From: Actinokineospora enzanensis DSM 44649
GTDB taxonomy: Bacteria; Actinomycetota; Actinomycetes; Mycobacteriales; Pseudonocardiaceae
NCBI RefSeq assembly: GCF_000374445.1
Contig: NZ_KB894422.1
Span: forward strand, 1-64,000
Reading direction: 5' to 3'
Length of the DNA: 64,000 nucleotides
This document shows, one piece after another, positions 17,741 through 26,641 of the stretch; positions within the stretch are counted from its first letter, which is position 1; every line of letters starts with the position of its first letter. A model generated the notes under the pieces. It saw only the letters and a program-made list of their open reading frames with translations, made no database searches and was not told the DNA's origin. Made by a program: the position numbers and the translations under genes.

Positions 17741-19792
17741 CTACGGCCCGGTGTGGAGGTAGGCCGCCCGGCCTGGACGCAGTGCCTGCTGATATTTCGC
17801 CGCGAGGCGGTCGTGGAGTTTGGCGTGACGGAACTGGTAGATCTCTCCGGTGACCCGCAGGATGTGCCGCGCTCGCGCGTCCTCAAGAAATACCATGAGA
17901 CGCAACGGTGTGCCGTGCGCGGCTGCGATCTGCGCAAACGTGAACGTGGTCGTGGCGACAGCAGCAGCTGCGGCACCTGCCCCCATGACGAAACCCACCG
18001 TAAGACCGGCCAGGAAAATGACCACCACATGACCGGCTCCAAGCCCGTTTCCGAGTCCGGACATCCCATAGCCCACGAAAAGAAGGGCGCCAACCAGCAG
18101 CCCCCCGAGAGCGCTCCCCCCGAGGCAGTGCATGAGAAGGACATTTCTGTCTTGGCACCATGACTGCCACGGGTCGAGGAAGCCGGTGCTGCCATATTCG
18201 CGCCGGACACCGAGCACGCTTACTGCCACGATGCCCGCTCCGATCAGGAAGCCGAGGAATGACCACGTACCGAAAGCCTTACCGGACGTCAGGGCGCCTA
18301 TCGAGCCACCCAGGAGACCGAAGGCGAGCATCAGCCCGACCTTCTTCATCGTGAAGATGTCGCGGAGGTGCGGTACGAGAAAGCGGCTGGGCTTCGCGCA
18401 CACACCAGTGATGACCCCGCACTTGAGAAACAATGTGAAGGCGAACCGGCGCGCGCCTGACCGGGGAGCGCGATGTGGTAGGTGATCAATTTGCCACCAG
18501 CGGAAGTCACGTGTGTGTGCCTCGCTGAGCACGGCGGCGAGGTAGCTCAGCGTGTGGTGGGCCTGCCCTGCGCTGTATCGGGGCTTCGGTTCGCCGACAC
18601 GGGGTGAATAGGCGACTGTCACGACTCGGTCAAGTAGATAGCCCTCGATGTCATCCTCGGTGGCGAACCGGTCCGGGTCGAGGAGTTCGTCAGCGGGGTC
18701 GGCGGGCGTGTAGGCGTCCCGGACCAGAGACAACGTGAGTGGTCTTTCGAACGCCTTCGCGACCGGACCGGACTTCGCCTTTTCGATGTGATCGCAGAGC
18801 CGCTGCCATGCCTGCGGGCGCGGATTGACGCAGCACCGACGAAGGTAGTCGGCGGCCTCGGTCGGGGTCACGGAGCGCAACTCCAGTGCGACCGCGCCCA
18901 GTAGCGGAGTGTCGACGGCGGCATGCGCGAGTTCCTCTACACGGGTCAGCAGGACGACCCGGAACGGCGCGGCCCCTAGCGCCTCAAGCACCAGCCGACG
19001 CAGGTGCGGGCTGATCTCGTCGAGACCATCGAAGAACACGGAGAGACGCCCCTCCCGCAGCAATCGAATCGCCGAGATTCGATCACACAACAGCGGGTAG
19101 ACCCGAGCGAGTTCGCTGGCAACCCAGTCCACGATCGGTTTTTCTGCTGGATTCCAGCCATGCAAGGAGACCATCACCGGCACCGGGATATGTTCCCTGT
19201 CCTCGTTGGACGCCCGGCTCCTGAATAGCAGAGCTTCCCGGAGCAAGAGAAGCGCGGCCGTGGTCTTGCCCGCGCCCGGAGCGCCGATCAGGAGAATCCG
19301 CCCCGAGGCCAGCCCGCCGTATACGTCGTGCAGGCGGGCAAAATCTCCCTGGCGCAGGCTGGCGGCGGTCGACCTCATTAGTCCAGGCAGCGGTGGAAAC
19401 CGCGGGGGAACACCGCGCGGACCAACGGCTGCGCCCACCGGCGGGGCAAACGAACGGCGAGTGCGAGTCCACCGGATCGGCACCGGCGCAGGCTGATTCA
19501 GGCGACGCTCGGTAATGGTCGTGTCTACTTCAACGAGAACCGCCGTGGCCAACAGGTCCACCTTCGCGGTGTCGGACAACTCAACTCGGGCGATATTCTT
19601 CTTCGTCGCGCCGATCGTCATCAGCACCAGACCGACCGCGGCGAGCACGAACTGCCCATAACCACTGGATACGCTACGCGCGTTCGGCTCCTGCAGACCT
19701 ACCTGCAGCGCCCACCACCCGAGCCATGCAATGATCAATGCAGCGCCGACGAGCAACATCCAACGACGACCACGCCCCGGCGGGTTTGGCAT
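17741..19792 (-). CDS. NACHT-domain NTPase with membrane segments
   Basis: A 683-aa protein. Two N-terminal hydrophobic helices (12-30, 46-62) precede a NACHT ATPase: Walker A GAPGAGKT (170-177), Walker B LSVFFDGLDEI (about 250-260). After a helical region, four or more hydrophobic helices follow (about 480-620). The C-terminus carries ILRVTGEIYQFRHAKLHDRL, seen in many actinobacterial NACHT proteins and in the second one here at 35501. Such STAND ATPases are signalling or antiphage proteins; the role of this one is unknown. Codon use is less GC-biased than the neighbours, hinting at transfer. Confidence 0.85.
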   Translation of the reverse strand: MPNPPGRGRRWMLLVGAALIIAWLGWWALQVGLQEPNARSVSSGYGQFVLAAVGLVLMTIGATKKNIARVELSDTAKVDLLATAVLVEVDTTITERRLNQPAPVPIRWTRTRRSFAPPVGAAVGPRGVPPRFPPLPGLMRSTAASLRQGDFARLHDVYGGLASGRILLIGAPGAGKTTAALLLLREALLFRSRASNEDREHIPVPVMVSLHGWNPAEKPIVDWVASELARVYPLLCDRISAIRLLREGRLSVFFDGLDEISPHLRRLVLEALGAAPFRVVLLTRVEELAHAAVDTPLLGAVALELRSVTPTEAADYLRRCCVNPRPQAWQRLCDHIEKAKSGPVAKAFERPLTLSLVRDAYTPADPADELLDPDRFATEDDIEGYLLDRVVTVAYSPRVGEPKPRYSAGQAHHTLSYLAAVLSEAHTRDFRWWQIDHLPHRAPRSGARRFAFTLFLKCGVITGVCAKPSRFLVPHLRDIFTMKKVGLMLAFGLLGGSIGALTSGKAFGTWSFLGFLIGAGIVAVSVLGVRREYGSTGFLDPWQSWCQDRNVLLMHCLGGSALGGLLVGALLFVGYGMSGLGNGLGAGHVVVIFLAGLTVGFVMGAGAAAAAVATTTFTFAQIAAAHGTPLRLMVFLEDARARHILRVTGEIYQFRHAKLHDRLAAKYQQALRPGRAAYLHTGP

Positions 19793-19932
19793 GATGAGCA
19801 GTATCCCAGTCGGCCACGCTCACGTCTCACTGCTGCCGACGATCACCCGATCGGGCTCAAATGATACGTAAGGGTTGCCACCTTGCCGAGTGTGAGATAC
19901 AAGGGAAGCTCGGGCTCGGAGGAGGTGTGGCG

Positions 19933-20142
19933 ATGGCGGGCACCAGCTATCAGGACGCACCGGTTTGCGTCGAATGCGGGAACACCCCGCTGTTCACCAA
20001 GTGGGCCGCCAAGCTGATGACCACAGGATCATTTCGATCCTTCTATTCAGGCTATATCCGCTGCCCGTATCGCAACGGGTGGCACGTACTCCTCAGTCTC
20101 GGAGACGGCAAGTCTCCTCTCCCCGCACCACATCGCCCGTAG
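19933..20142 (+). CDS. Small putative zinc-ribbon protein
   Basis: A 69-aa protein following GGAGGAGG. It has CVEC near residue 12 and IRCPYRNGWHV near 45, so a possible Cys/Cys/Cys/His metal site, as in small actinobacterial zinc ribbons. Codon use has more A/T at third positions than neighbours (tca, ttt, cga, tat). Function unknown; divergent from the NACHT gene. Confidence 0.5.
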   Translation: MAGTSYQDAPVCVECGNTPLFTKWAAKLMTTGSFRSFYSGYIRCPYRNGWHVLLSLGDGKSPLPAPHRP

Positions 20143-20186
20143 TCAGGTCCGTCGACCTACTCGCAGCCCGCAAGCTCCCCTGACCC

Positions 20187-20333
20187 TCACTCGCGCCCCC
20201 GCACGATCGTCGGCTCGTAGTCCTCGTCCTCCGCCGCGCCCCCGGACGGCCACCCCGGCGCTCGCCCCCCGATCACGTCCACCGACACCCGCTGTGTCGG
20301 GATCGTCAGGGTCGCTGTGTCGATGTCTCCCAT
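20187..20333 (-). CDS. Small 48-aa peptide, hypothetical
   Basis: A 48-aa frame with GAGGA four bases before its ATG. The peptide starts MGDIDTATLTIPTQRVSVD, continues with a Gly/Pro-rich middle and ends in an acidic stretch (AEDEDYEPTIVRGRE). No Cys and no membrane helix. It lies 128 bp after the ferritin-like gene on the same strand, so both may share a transcript. It could be a modified-peptide precursor, but nothing proves that. Confidence 0.45.
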   Translation of the reverse strand: MGDIDTATLTIPTQRVSVDVIGGRAPGWPSGGAAEDEDYEPTIVRGRE

Positions 20334-20461
20334 GGTGTCCTCACGAATCCTCGCTCGATCCAACCCACCGGCAAGCGTGCGACGGCCGCACCGACCCCGC
20401 CACCGAACGCCCATCGGGCCACCCGGGTCAGTCAACCAAGGAGTAACCAAGAGCACAGCCC

Positions 20462-21547
20462 CTAATCCGCCAGGCGGGCACCGGGTACGTCGATCCGGGA
20501 CAGCAGGAACTCCGGGCAGTAGTGCCAGCCGCTCCCGTCAGGCAGCGGGATCTGCACGATCAGCCTGCCCCACTTGCGCATCTCGGACATGTGTCCGATG
20601 GCCGCGTCCACCATGGTCTTGCGGGGCGCCGGATCCTCAGTCCGCCAAGCGAACTCCAGTTGGCTCAGCATGTCGCTGAAGGAGTCGTTGAAGGCGTCCA
20701 ACAGGGCGGACACCGGTCGCCCGGTCGGGTTGTTCATCTGGTCGTGTGACCATCCGCCCGCCGGGACCTCCGCGGCCGCGTACACCGCGGGCATCGGGAT
20801 CACCTCGCCCGTGTAGCCCCACTTGCCCGAACTGTCCTGCTCCAGCGCCCGGCCGTGGTAGAGCTGTCGGAACGCGTAGTAGTGCGCCAGGTCGCCCTTG
20901 ACCGTCGGCTGGTCGGGTGAGGTGGTTGTGCCCTCGCCCTGTTCCATGATGACTTCCAGCGCCGACTGGACCTCAGTGAGATTCTTCATCGGGAAGATTC
21001 CCTTGCCGCTGCCGTGTTTGCTCAGCCGCTGGTCGATCTGCCGGTCGGTGGACAGCTTCGGCTTGACCGCCGCGAACCCCTGCTTGACCTTGCGGTAGAA
21101 CGCCCCGATCGAGGGGGATGTGTCCATTTTGGCCAGCGGCTGTTCCGGTTCCTCGATGGCGCTGTACATGTCCAGCGCCGACCTGGTCAGCCCGGACAGC
21201 CGCACTTCCAGGCCCGGCCGCACCCCGCCGGGCAGCCCGCCCGGGTATTCCGGCAGCACCGCCGGGTCGGTGAGCACGGGTTCGCCGCCGATGGCCGTGA
21301 GCATGTTGCCCACCAGCCCGAAGTGCGTCATCTCGTCGAAGATGATGTCGCGGATCGTCTCGTGCACGACCGCATCCCGCTTCGGGTCCATGATGGACCA
21401 CAGCCCGCACGAGTACGGCGGGATCGTGGCCAGCTCCAGCATCATCGCGTTGCGCAGCGCCTGCTTCAGCCATTCGATATCGACGTCGGCGTCGGCCACC
21501 CCCATCAGCTCGACGATCCCGGCGTCCGCGGTCACGGTCGTCGTCAT
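20462..21547 (-). CDS. Ferritin-like (VioB/iminophenyl-pyruvate dimer synthase-type) protein
   Basis: A 361-aa protein whose first ~230 residues form the ferritin-like domain found in VioB/RebD-type iminophenyl-pyruvate dimer synthases and many stand-alone actinobacterial proteins. Likely metal ligands are in MMLELATIPPY (Glu) and IIFDEMTHFGLVGNML (ExxH). The biosynthetic partners of VioB (oxidase VioA) are absent, so the reaction here is unknown. It is divergent from the dioxygenase gene, 142 bp apart. Confidence 0.8.
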   Translation of the reverse strand: MTTTVTADAGIVELMGVADADVDIEWLKQALRNAMMLELATIPPYSCGLWSIMDPKRDAVVHETIRDIIFDEMTHFGLVGNMLTAIGGEPVLTDPAVLPEYPGGLPGGVRPGLEVRLSGLTRSALDMYSAIEEPEQPLAKMDTSPSIGAFYRKVKQGFAAVKPKLSTDRQIDQRLSKHGSGKGIFPMKNLTEVQSALEVIMEQGEGTTTSPDQPTVKGDLAHYYAFRQLYHGRALEQDSSGKWGYTGEVIPMPAVYAAAEVPAGGWSHDQMNNPTGRPVSALLDAFNDSFSDMLSQLEFAWRTEDPAPRKTMVDAAIGHMSEMRKWGRLIVQIPLPDGSGWHYCPEFLLSRIDVPGARLAD

Positions 21548-21689
21548 GGGTGTCTCCCTCGGTCCGGTTACCGCCAGCGTCGCAAACCTCACGCCGCGCA
21601 GCCATGCGAGGTCACGCGAACCGGTGACGCTCCACATCGGACCCGAGGTCGGGTACGGTGGCCAGCGCCGCGGCAGAATGGGGTTGGCC

Positions 21690-22529
21690 ATGTTCGACGA
21701 CGACGAGGGCAAGCGCGTCAGCAGGCGCACCTGGGTACGCGGGATGGGCCTGGTGACCCTCGGCGGCCTGCTCGCCGCCTGCGGCACCGACGACTCGGAC
21801 GCCAAGGCCACCCCGGCGGGCACCACCACCGACCCGGCCACCCTGCTGGCGAGCGCGGGCACCTGCGCCATGTCGCCCGCCACCACCCAGGGCCCCTACT
21901 ACTTCGACGCCGACAAGGTCCGTGGCGACGTCCGCGAGGACCGCCCCGGCACCACCCTCGGCCTGGCGCTCAAGGTCATCGACAGCGAGTCGTGTTCCCC
22001 CATCACCAACGCGGTCGTCGAGATCTGGCAGTGCGACGCCACGGGCCTCTACTCGGGCGCGGAGAAGCTGTCCGGTTCCGGCTTCGGCAACATGAACGCG
22101 ATGCCCGGCGGTGGCATGCCGATGCCGACGGCCATGCCCGGCGGCATGAACCCCGCCACCATGGACATGCCCGACCTGACCCCGCAGGACGCCACGCGCT
22201 ACCTGCGCGGCGCCCAGGTCACCGGGGCCGATGGCGTCGTCCGCTTCACCACGATCTGGCCGGGCTGGTACCCGGGCCGCACCGTGCACATCCACGTCAT
22301 GGTCCACATCAGCAAGGCCAAGACGCTCACCAGCCAGCTGATGTTCGACGAGAAGCTGAACACCGAGGTGTTCGCGAACGCCCCGTACTCGTCCCACACC
22401 GGCCGGGACACGCTCAACGGCCAGGACCTGATCTTCAAGGACCCGATGCTCGCGACCGTCCGCAAGGACGGCTCCGCCTACATCGCGGCCCAGACCCTGT
22501 CCGTGGACTCGAACAAGAACGGCCGCTGA
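21690..22529 (+). CDS. Intradiol ring-cleavage dioxygenase-like lipoprotein
   Basis: A 279-aa protein. The N-terminus has twin arginines and a lipobox (SRRTWVRGMGLVTLGGLLAAC), so it is probably exported by Tat and lipid-anchored. The rest is an intradiol dioxygenase fold: GPYYFD (Tyr ligand), VEIWQCDATG, and GWYPGRTVHIHVMVH (Tyr and His iron ligands). A Met/Pro/Gly-rich loop (about 130-155) is inserted. It may cleave catechol-like compounds outside the membrane. An in-frame ATG at 21678 is an alternative start. Confidence 0.85.
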   Translation: MFDDDEGKRVSRRTWVRGMGLVTLGGLLAACGTDDSDAKATPAGTTTDPATLLASAGTCAMSPATTQGPYYFDADKVRGDVREDRPGTTLGLALKVIDSESCSPITNAVVEIWQCDATGLYSGAEKLSGSGFGNMNAMPGGGMPMPTAMPGGMNPATMDMPDLTPQDATRYLRGAQVTGADGVVRFTTIWPGWYPGRTVHIHVMVHISKAKTLTSQLMFDEKLNTEVFANAPYSSHTGRDTLNGQDLIFKDPMLATVRKDGSAYIAAQTLSVDSNKNGR

Positions 22530-22533
22530 GCGC

Positions 22534-23754
22534 TCACAGCGCCACCCCGAGCGCCGCCGACAGGTTCCCGCGCGGGTGCACGCTCACCTGCTCCAGCTCC
22601 AGCCACGACGCCATCGCGTGCAGTTCCTCGGCCAGCTCCGCGGCCACCCGCCCGGCATCACGATCCGGTTCCGCATACGCCCCTTGGACCCGCAGCGTCC
22701 CCGTCGCCCGGTCCGCTTTCAGGTCTACCCGCCCCACCAGCTCACCGTCGAGCAAAAACGGGAAAACATAGTAGCCGTACACCCGTTTGGGTTCGGGCAC
22801 GTAAATCTCGATCCGGTAATGGAAGTCGAACAGCCGCTCCGTCCGATCCCGCTCCCAGATCAACGGGTCGAACGGGCACAGCAGCGCCCGCCCCCGCACC
22901 GCCCGCGGCAGCCGCGCGTCGACGTGCCGATATGCCTGATGCCGCCATCCCTCGACCGACACCGGCACCAGCTCCCCGGCCGCCACCAGCTCGGCCACCG
23001 CCTGCTTGGACCGCTCCGGCTCCAGCCGGTAGTAGTCACGAAGATCCTTCTCCGTCGCCACCCCGTGCGCCACCGCCGCCCGCCCGGTCAGCCGCCGCGC
23101 CGCCTCGTCATCGGGAACCGACGCCCCCAGGACCGACGCGGGCAGTACCCGCTCAGGCAGGTCGTACAGCCGCTGAAAGCCCTGCCGCGTCCCGGTCGTC
23201 AACCGCCCGGTGGCGAACAGGTACTCGCACACGTGCTTCACGTCCGACCGGTTCCACCAGCCACCCTTGGCCCGCGGCACCGCACCCCCGAGAGCCGATT
23301 CCAACGTCCCAGCGCCGATAGGTCCGAGTTCCTTAACGGTCGCCAACACGTCGTCCACCAACCCGGGCGACGCAGCCGCAATCCGCGTCACGTGCCGCGC
23401 GTACCGGGACTCGTACCGCGCCATCCGCCACCGGAACAGCGGCCAGTCCTCCACCGGGATCAGGCTCGCCTCGTGCGCCCAGTACTCCGCCATCAACCGC
23501 GGCTTCCGCGAGGAGTGCGACCACGCCGCCTCATCCACCAGCGACTGGTCATAGCCGCCCAGCCGAGCGAACAACGGCATGTAGTGCGCACGCACCGCCA
23601 CGTTCACGGAGTCGAGCTGCAACAGCTGCACCCGCCGCAGCACCTGTTGCAGATGCCGCCGACCGGGCGCCCCCGACGGCCGCGCGACCCCGAACCCCTG
23701 CGCGGCCAGGGCCATGCGACGGGCGGCGGAAGCGGACAGAACCTCAGTCATCAC
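22534..23754 (-). CDS. YcaQ-family winged-helix protein (possible crosslink-repair DNA glycosylase)
   Basis: A 406-aa protein of the HTH_42/YcaQ family: LQQVLRRVQLLQLDSVNV near residue 35, YWAHEASLIPVEDWPLF near 90, and LLCPFDPLIWERDRTERLFDFHYRIEIYVPEPKRVYGYYV near 290-330. Characterised members (YcaQ, AlkX/AlkZ) remove damaged bases from interstrand crosslinks, and relatives protect producers of DNA-alkylating antibiotics. GTG at 23754 has GAGG seven bases before it; the ATG next to it could also serve. It ends four bases from the convergent dioxygenase. Confidence 0.88.
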   Translation of the reverse strand: MMTEVLSASAARRMALAAQGFGVARPSGAPGRRHLQQVLRRVQLLQLDSVNVAVRAHYMPLFARLGGYDQSLVDEAAWSHSSRKPRLMAEYWAHEASLIPVEDWPLFRWRMARYESRYARHVTRIAAASPGLVDDVLATVKELGPIGAGTLESALGGAVPRAKGGWWNRSDVKHVCEYLFATGRLTTGTRQGFQRLYDLPERVLPASVLGASVPDDEAARRLTGRAAVAHGVATEKDLRDYYRLEPERSKQAVAELVAAGELVPVSVEGWRHQAYRHVDARLPRAVRGRALLCPFDPLIWERDRTERLFDFHYRIEIYVPEPKRVYGYYVFPFLLDGELVGRVDLKADRATGTLRVQGAYAEPDRDAGRVAAELAEELHAMASWLELEQVSVHPRGNLSAALGVAL

Positions 23755-23843
23755 CAGACAACCTCACGTGCGGATGCGGACGTGCCCGCATGCTCCCAGG
23801 CACCACCGACAATCTCTCGGTGGTTATCCGCTAGGTTGCCGGC

Positions 23844-24404
23844 ATGGCCGACGCCGCGGTGCGCCCCGCAGGTCCAGACGACGTCAACGAGATCGCCCGG
23901 ATCCAGGTGCTGACCTGGCAGTCCGCGTTCGACGGGCTCCTCCCCCCGACCGTGCTGGCCGGTCTCGACCAGGAACAATCGGCCGAGCAGTGGGCCCGGG
24001 TGGTCGAGCAGGGCCCGGCGTCGGTCTTCGTGGCCACCGAGGGCGCCTGGACGGTCGGTTTCTGCGTGGTCGGCCCGTCCCCCGAGTCCGAGTCGGCCGC
24101 CGCGAACGACCTCCCGGTCGAGGACGCCGCCACGGTCGCCCTGGTCAGCACCATCCTGGTCGAGCCCCGCTGGGGGCGCCGTGGGCACGGCGGCCGCCTG
24201 CTGGCCGCCGCGGCCACGACGCTGCGCGAACAAGGTTCCACGAGGGGCATCGCCTGGGTCCCGGAGCGCAACGCGGCGACCATGGGCTTCTTCCGCCGCG
24301 TCGGCTGGGGCCCGGACGGCGTCGTCCGCACCCTGGACGCGGGCGGCCAGCCCCTGCGCGAGGTCCGCCTCACCGGCTCCCTGGACCTCGCCCTGGCCCA
24401 GTGA
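23844..24404 (+). CDS. GNAT-family N-acetyltransferase
   Basis: A 186-aa acetyltransferase. The acetyl-CoA loop is VEPRWGRRGHGGRLL (about residues 110-125, RxxGxG/A type), with VPERNAATMGFFRRVGW near the end, typical of GNAT folds. Substrate unknown. It is divergent from the YcaQ-like gene. Confidence 0.9.
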   Translation: MADAAVRPAGPDDVNEIARIQVLTWQSAFDGLLPPTVLAGLDQEQSAEQWARVVEQGPASVFVATEGAWTVGFCVVGPSPESESAAANDLPVEDAATVALVSTILVEPRWGRRGHGGRLLAAAATTLREQGSTRGIAWVPERNAATMGFFRRVGWGPDGVVRTLDAGGQPLREVRLTGSLDLALAQ

Positions 24405-24425
24405 CCAGGACGTCGAGCCATCCGG

Positions 24426-24682
24426 GTGGCCGAGAAGCCGGTCGACCCGGAAACCACGTGCTGGATCGCCCGATCGGGCAATGATCCGCGCGAACTTCGC
24501 GCGGTGGACATCCCGGCCCTGGTCATCGCGGGCACCCAAGATCACCACCGGCGCTCCCGGCCGTGGTTCTCCGAGCGCAATTCACCCGAGTGCCGGGCAA
24601 CCATTTCGGGGCATTCACTGGACCGGACCTACACCTCGTGATGGCCGAGTTCCTGGGCCGACCAGCAGTACCGATCAAGTGA
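24426..24682 (+). pseudogene. Alpha/beta-hydrolase C-terminal remnant, frameshifted
   Basis: One frame (from 24426) contains LRAVDIPALVIAGTQD, the strand-6 motif of alpha/beta hydrolases. Another frame (24581-24682) continues with VPGNHFGAFTGPDL and VMAEFLGRP and ends at TGA 24680-24682, which is the expected catalytic His region and C-terminal helix. The two parts are joined only by a frameshift near 24570, and the N-terminal two-thirds is missing. So this is a decayed hydrolase gene. From 24683 to 24831 nothing else is seen. Confidence 0.55.
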
Positions 24683-24831
24683 CCGAACCGCCTTTGCCGC
24701 ACCCCGGCGAACACGGGATACTTCTGGATGATCTTGGCCGGATCGGGGCGCACGACTCGGCCGCCACACGGCGGGAAAGCACCCCCGGTGCCGCGGGGGC
24801 GTCGACCGCTGTCCGGAGACGGGAAACCGAC

Positions 24832-26031
24832 ATGGGGAAACCGGGGACGCGGGAAATCGCGGAGTTGGCGGCGTTAGTGCGGGAGTTGACCGCGGAGGTA
24901 CCGGCCGCGCGGCTCGTGCACCGCTTCGACACTGGTCGGGCACTGTGGGACCGCTACCGTTCCGGCGCTGCGATCGTCCCGTGGCACCTGTTGGAACAAC
25001 TTGTCACAGACCGGATCCCGGACAAGTGGGAACGGCTGATAGCGCTGTCCCAAGCGAAGGAGTTGTACGACCGCGCGGAGTCCTCCGCCGCGCGCAGAGA
25101 GGTCAACCACGTCCGGTTAAGACCGCACGTGAGCAAACGAAAGTGGTGGGTCGCCGCAGTTGCGGTCGCCGTGGTCGCGCTGGTCGCGACGACAGTGTGG
25201 CTGCCTAAGGCAGCGCAACCACCGGCGGCAGCAGAACCTCCCGCGGAGCTGTACGCGATCTCGACGGACATGAAATCCGTGTTGCGCTGGGATGACCGCA
25301 ACAGCAGATGGATCACCATCGGCGGACCCGCGCAGGATCTGCTCGTGAGCAAGGCGGGCGTGTTCATCACCGACCCCGGCAACGGCAGGATCATGCGTTA
25401 CGACGGTCGTCCACACGCGTGGACTCTCGTGGGTGAACGCGCGGCCGCGATAGCGGTAACCGACAACAGGTTGTACCGCCTGTCCCCGGACAAGGACATC
25501 ATCTGGGAATGGCAACCGGAGACGCTCGCGTGGACCATCATCGGCGGACCCGCCAGCACACTGTTCGCGGGCGGCGCGGGCCTGTTCGCGGTAGATCCCA
25601 CTGGAAAGCTGATCCACTACGACGGAAAGCCGGGTAGCTGGACCAAAGTCACGGACGCGTGCAGCGCGGAAGACCAGTTCGTCGTTGGCCACGACGCGCT
25701 CTACGCCCGTTCCCACAAGGACGGCACGGTGTGGGAATGGAGTGGCGGCTGGACCCGGATCGGCGGTCCCGCACGCGTGTTGCGCGCGGGCGGCGCGGGT
25801 CTCCTGATGCAGGACGCCGAGACGGGGAAGATCCTGCGCTACACCGGCAGGCCGTTCACCTGGAGCATCGTCGGCGACTCGGTCGCGGACCTGGCCGTGT
25901 CGGGGGACACGGTCTACACCCTGTCACCGAACAGGCGGTACGTGATCCGGTGGCGTAACGACCCGCTCCCCCCGGCGAAGGTCGTGATGGACGCCCCGGC
26001 GGCCCGGATCGTGGTGGATTCGGTCGGGTAG
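24832..26031 (+). CDS. Single-pass membrane protein with tectonin-like beta-propeller
   Basis: A 399-aa protein. The cytoplasmic part (1-100) is helical, without a recognisable catalytic motif. One transmembrane helix follows (about 104-123, KWWVAAVAVAVVALVATTVWL). The outer part (about 140-399) repeats a pattern near W-x-x-I/V-G-G-P ... G-L-F ... Y-x-G-x-P-x-x-W at roughly 40-residue steps (WITIGGPAQDL, WTIIGGPASTL, WTRIGGPARVL), as in tectonin/tachylectin-type propellers that bind sugars or lipids. It may link an outer ligand to an inner signal. No partner gene is adjacent. Confidence 0.75.
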   Translation: MGKPGTREIAELAALVRELTAEVPAARLVHRFDTGRALWDRYRSGAAIVPWHLLEQLVTDRIPDKWERLIALSQAKELYDRAESSAARREVNHVRLRPHVSKRKWWVAAVAVAVVALVATTVWLPKAAQPPAAAEPPAELYAISTDMKSVLRWDDRNSRWITIGGPAQDLLVSKAGVFITDPGNGRIMRYDGRPHAWTLVGERAAAIAVTDNRLYRLSPDKDIIWEWQPETLAWTIIGGPASTLFAGGAGLFAVDPTGKLIHYDGKPGSWTKVTDACSAEDQFVVGHDALYARSHKDGTVWEWSGGWTRIGGPARVLRAGGAGLLMQDAETGKILRYTGRPFTWSIVGDSVADLAVSGDTVYTLSPNRRYVIRWRNDPLPPAKVVMDAPAARIVVDSVG

Positions 26032-26122
26032 CGATAGGGGTGCCCCCCTATCGACCGGGGTCGGGAACCCGATGTCCTCGGGTACCGTCAGTGGTTGGGG
26101 ATCGATCAGGAGGGGGCCCGTC

Positions 26123-26641
26123 GTGATCGGCTGGCTGTGCGTGACGTTCGGCGTCGCGTTCAGCTCATCCCTGATCCCCTTGATCAGCGTGGAACTCTTC
26201 GTCGTCGGCCTGGCGGCCCGCGAGCCGGACGTGCCGTGGCTGGCCCTGGGCGCGGTGGTCGCGGTCGCGCAGATCCTCGGCAAAACGCTGTTCTATCTGG
26301 CTGCCAGAGGATCGATCCATCTGCCCGCGTTCATGCACCGCAAGCACCCGAGCGAGAAGCCGGTGACGCCGCGTCGGGAGCGGTGGCGGCAGCGTACGAA
26401 GAAGCTGCGCGACCTGGTGGACCTGGTGCGCGAGAGGTGCGAGCGGCACCCCGGGTGGATGCTGGGGTCGTACAGCCTCAGCTCCGTGGTCGGGGTGCCG
26501 CCCTTCATGGCGATGGTGGTGATGGCCGGGCTGGTCCGGATGCGGCTGCTGACGTTCCTGGGGATCGGGGTCGTCGGTCGGTTCGTCCGGTTCAGTGCCC
26601 TGGCCGCGTCACCCGCGCTGTTCGCGGGTTGGTTCCTGTAG
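26123..26641 (+). CDS. VTT/SNARE-associated-like membrane protein
   Basis: A 172-aa membrane protein with about four hydrophobic segments (5-30, 40-62, 115-135, 145-172) and a basic cytoplasmic loop, resembling YqaA/DedA-like VTT proteins. GTG at 26123 follows AGGAGGGGG; an ATG upstream at 26072 is in frame but has no ribosome binding site. Its end overlaps the convergent DUF397 gene by 33 bp. Confidence 0.7.
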   Translation: MIGWLCVTFGVAFSSSLIPLISVELFVVGLAAREPDVPWLALGAVVAVAQILGKTLFYLAARGSIHLPAFMHRKHPSEKPVTPRRERWRQRTKKLRDLVDLVRERCERHPGWMLGSYSLSSVVGVPPFMAMVVMAGLVRMRLLTFLGIGVVGRFVRFSALAASPALFAGWFL

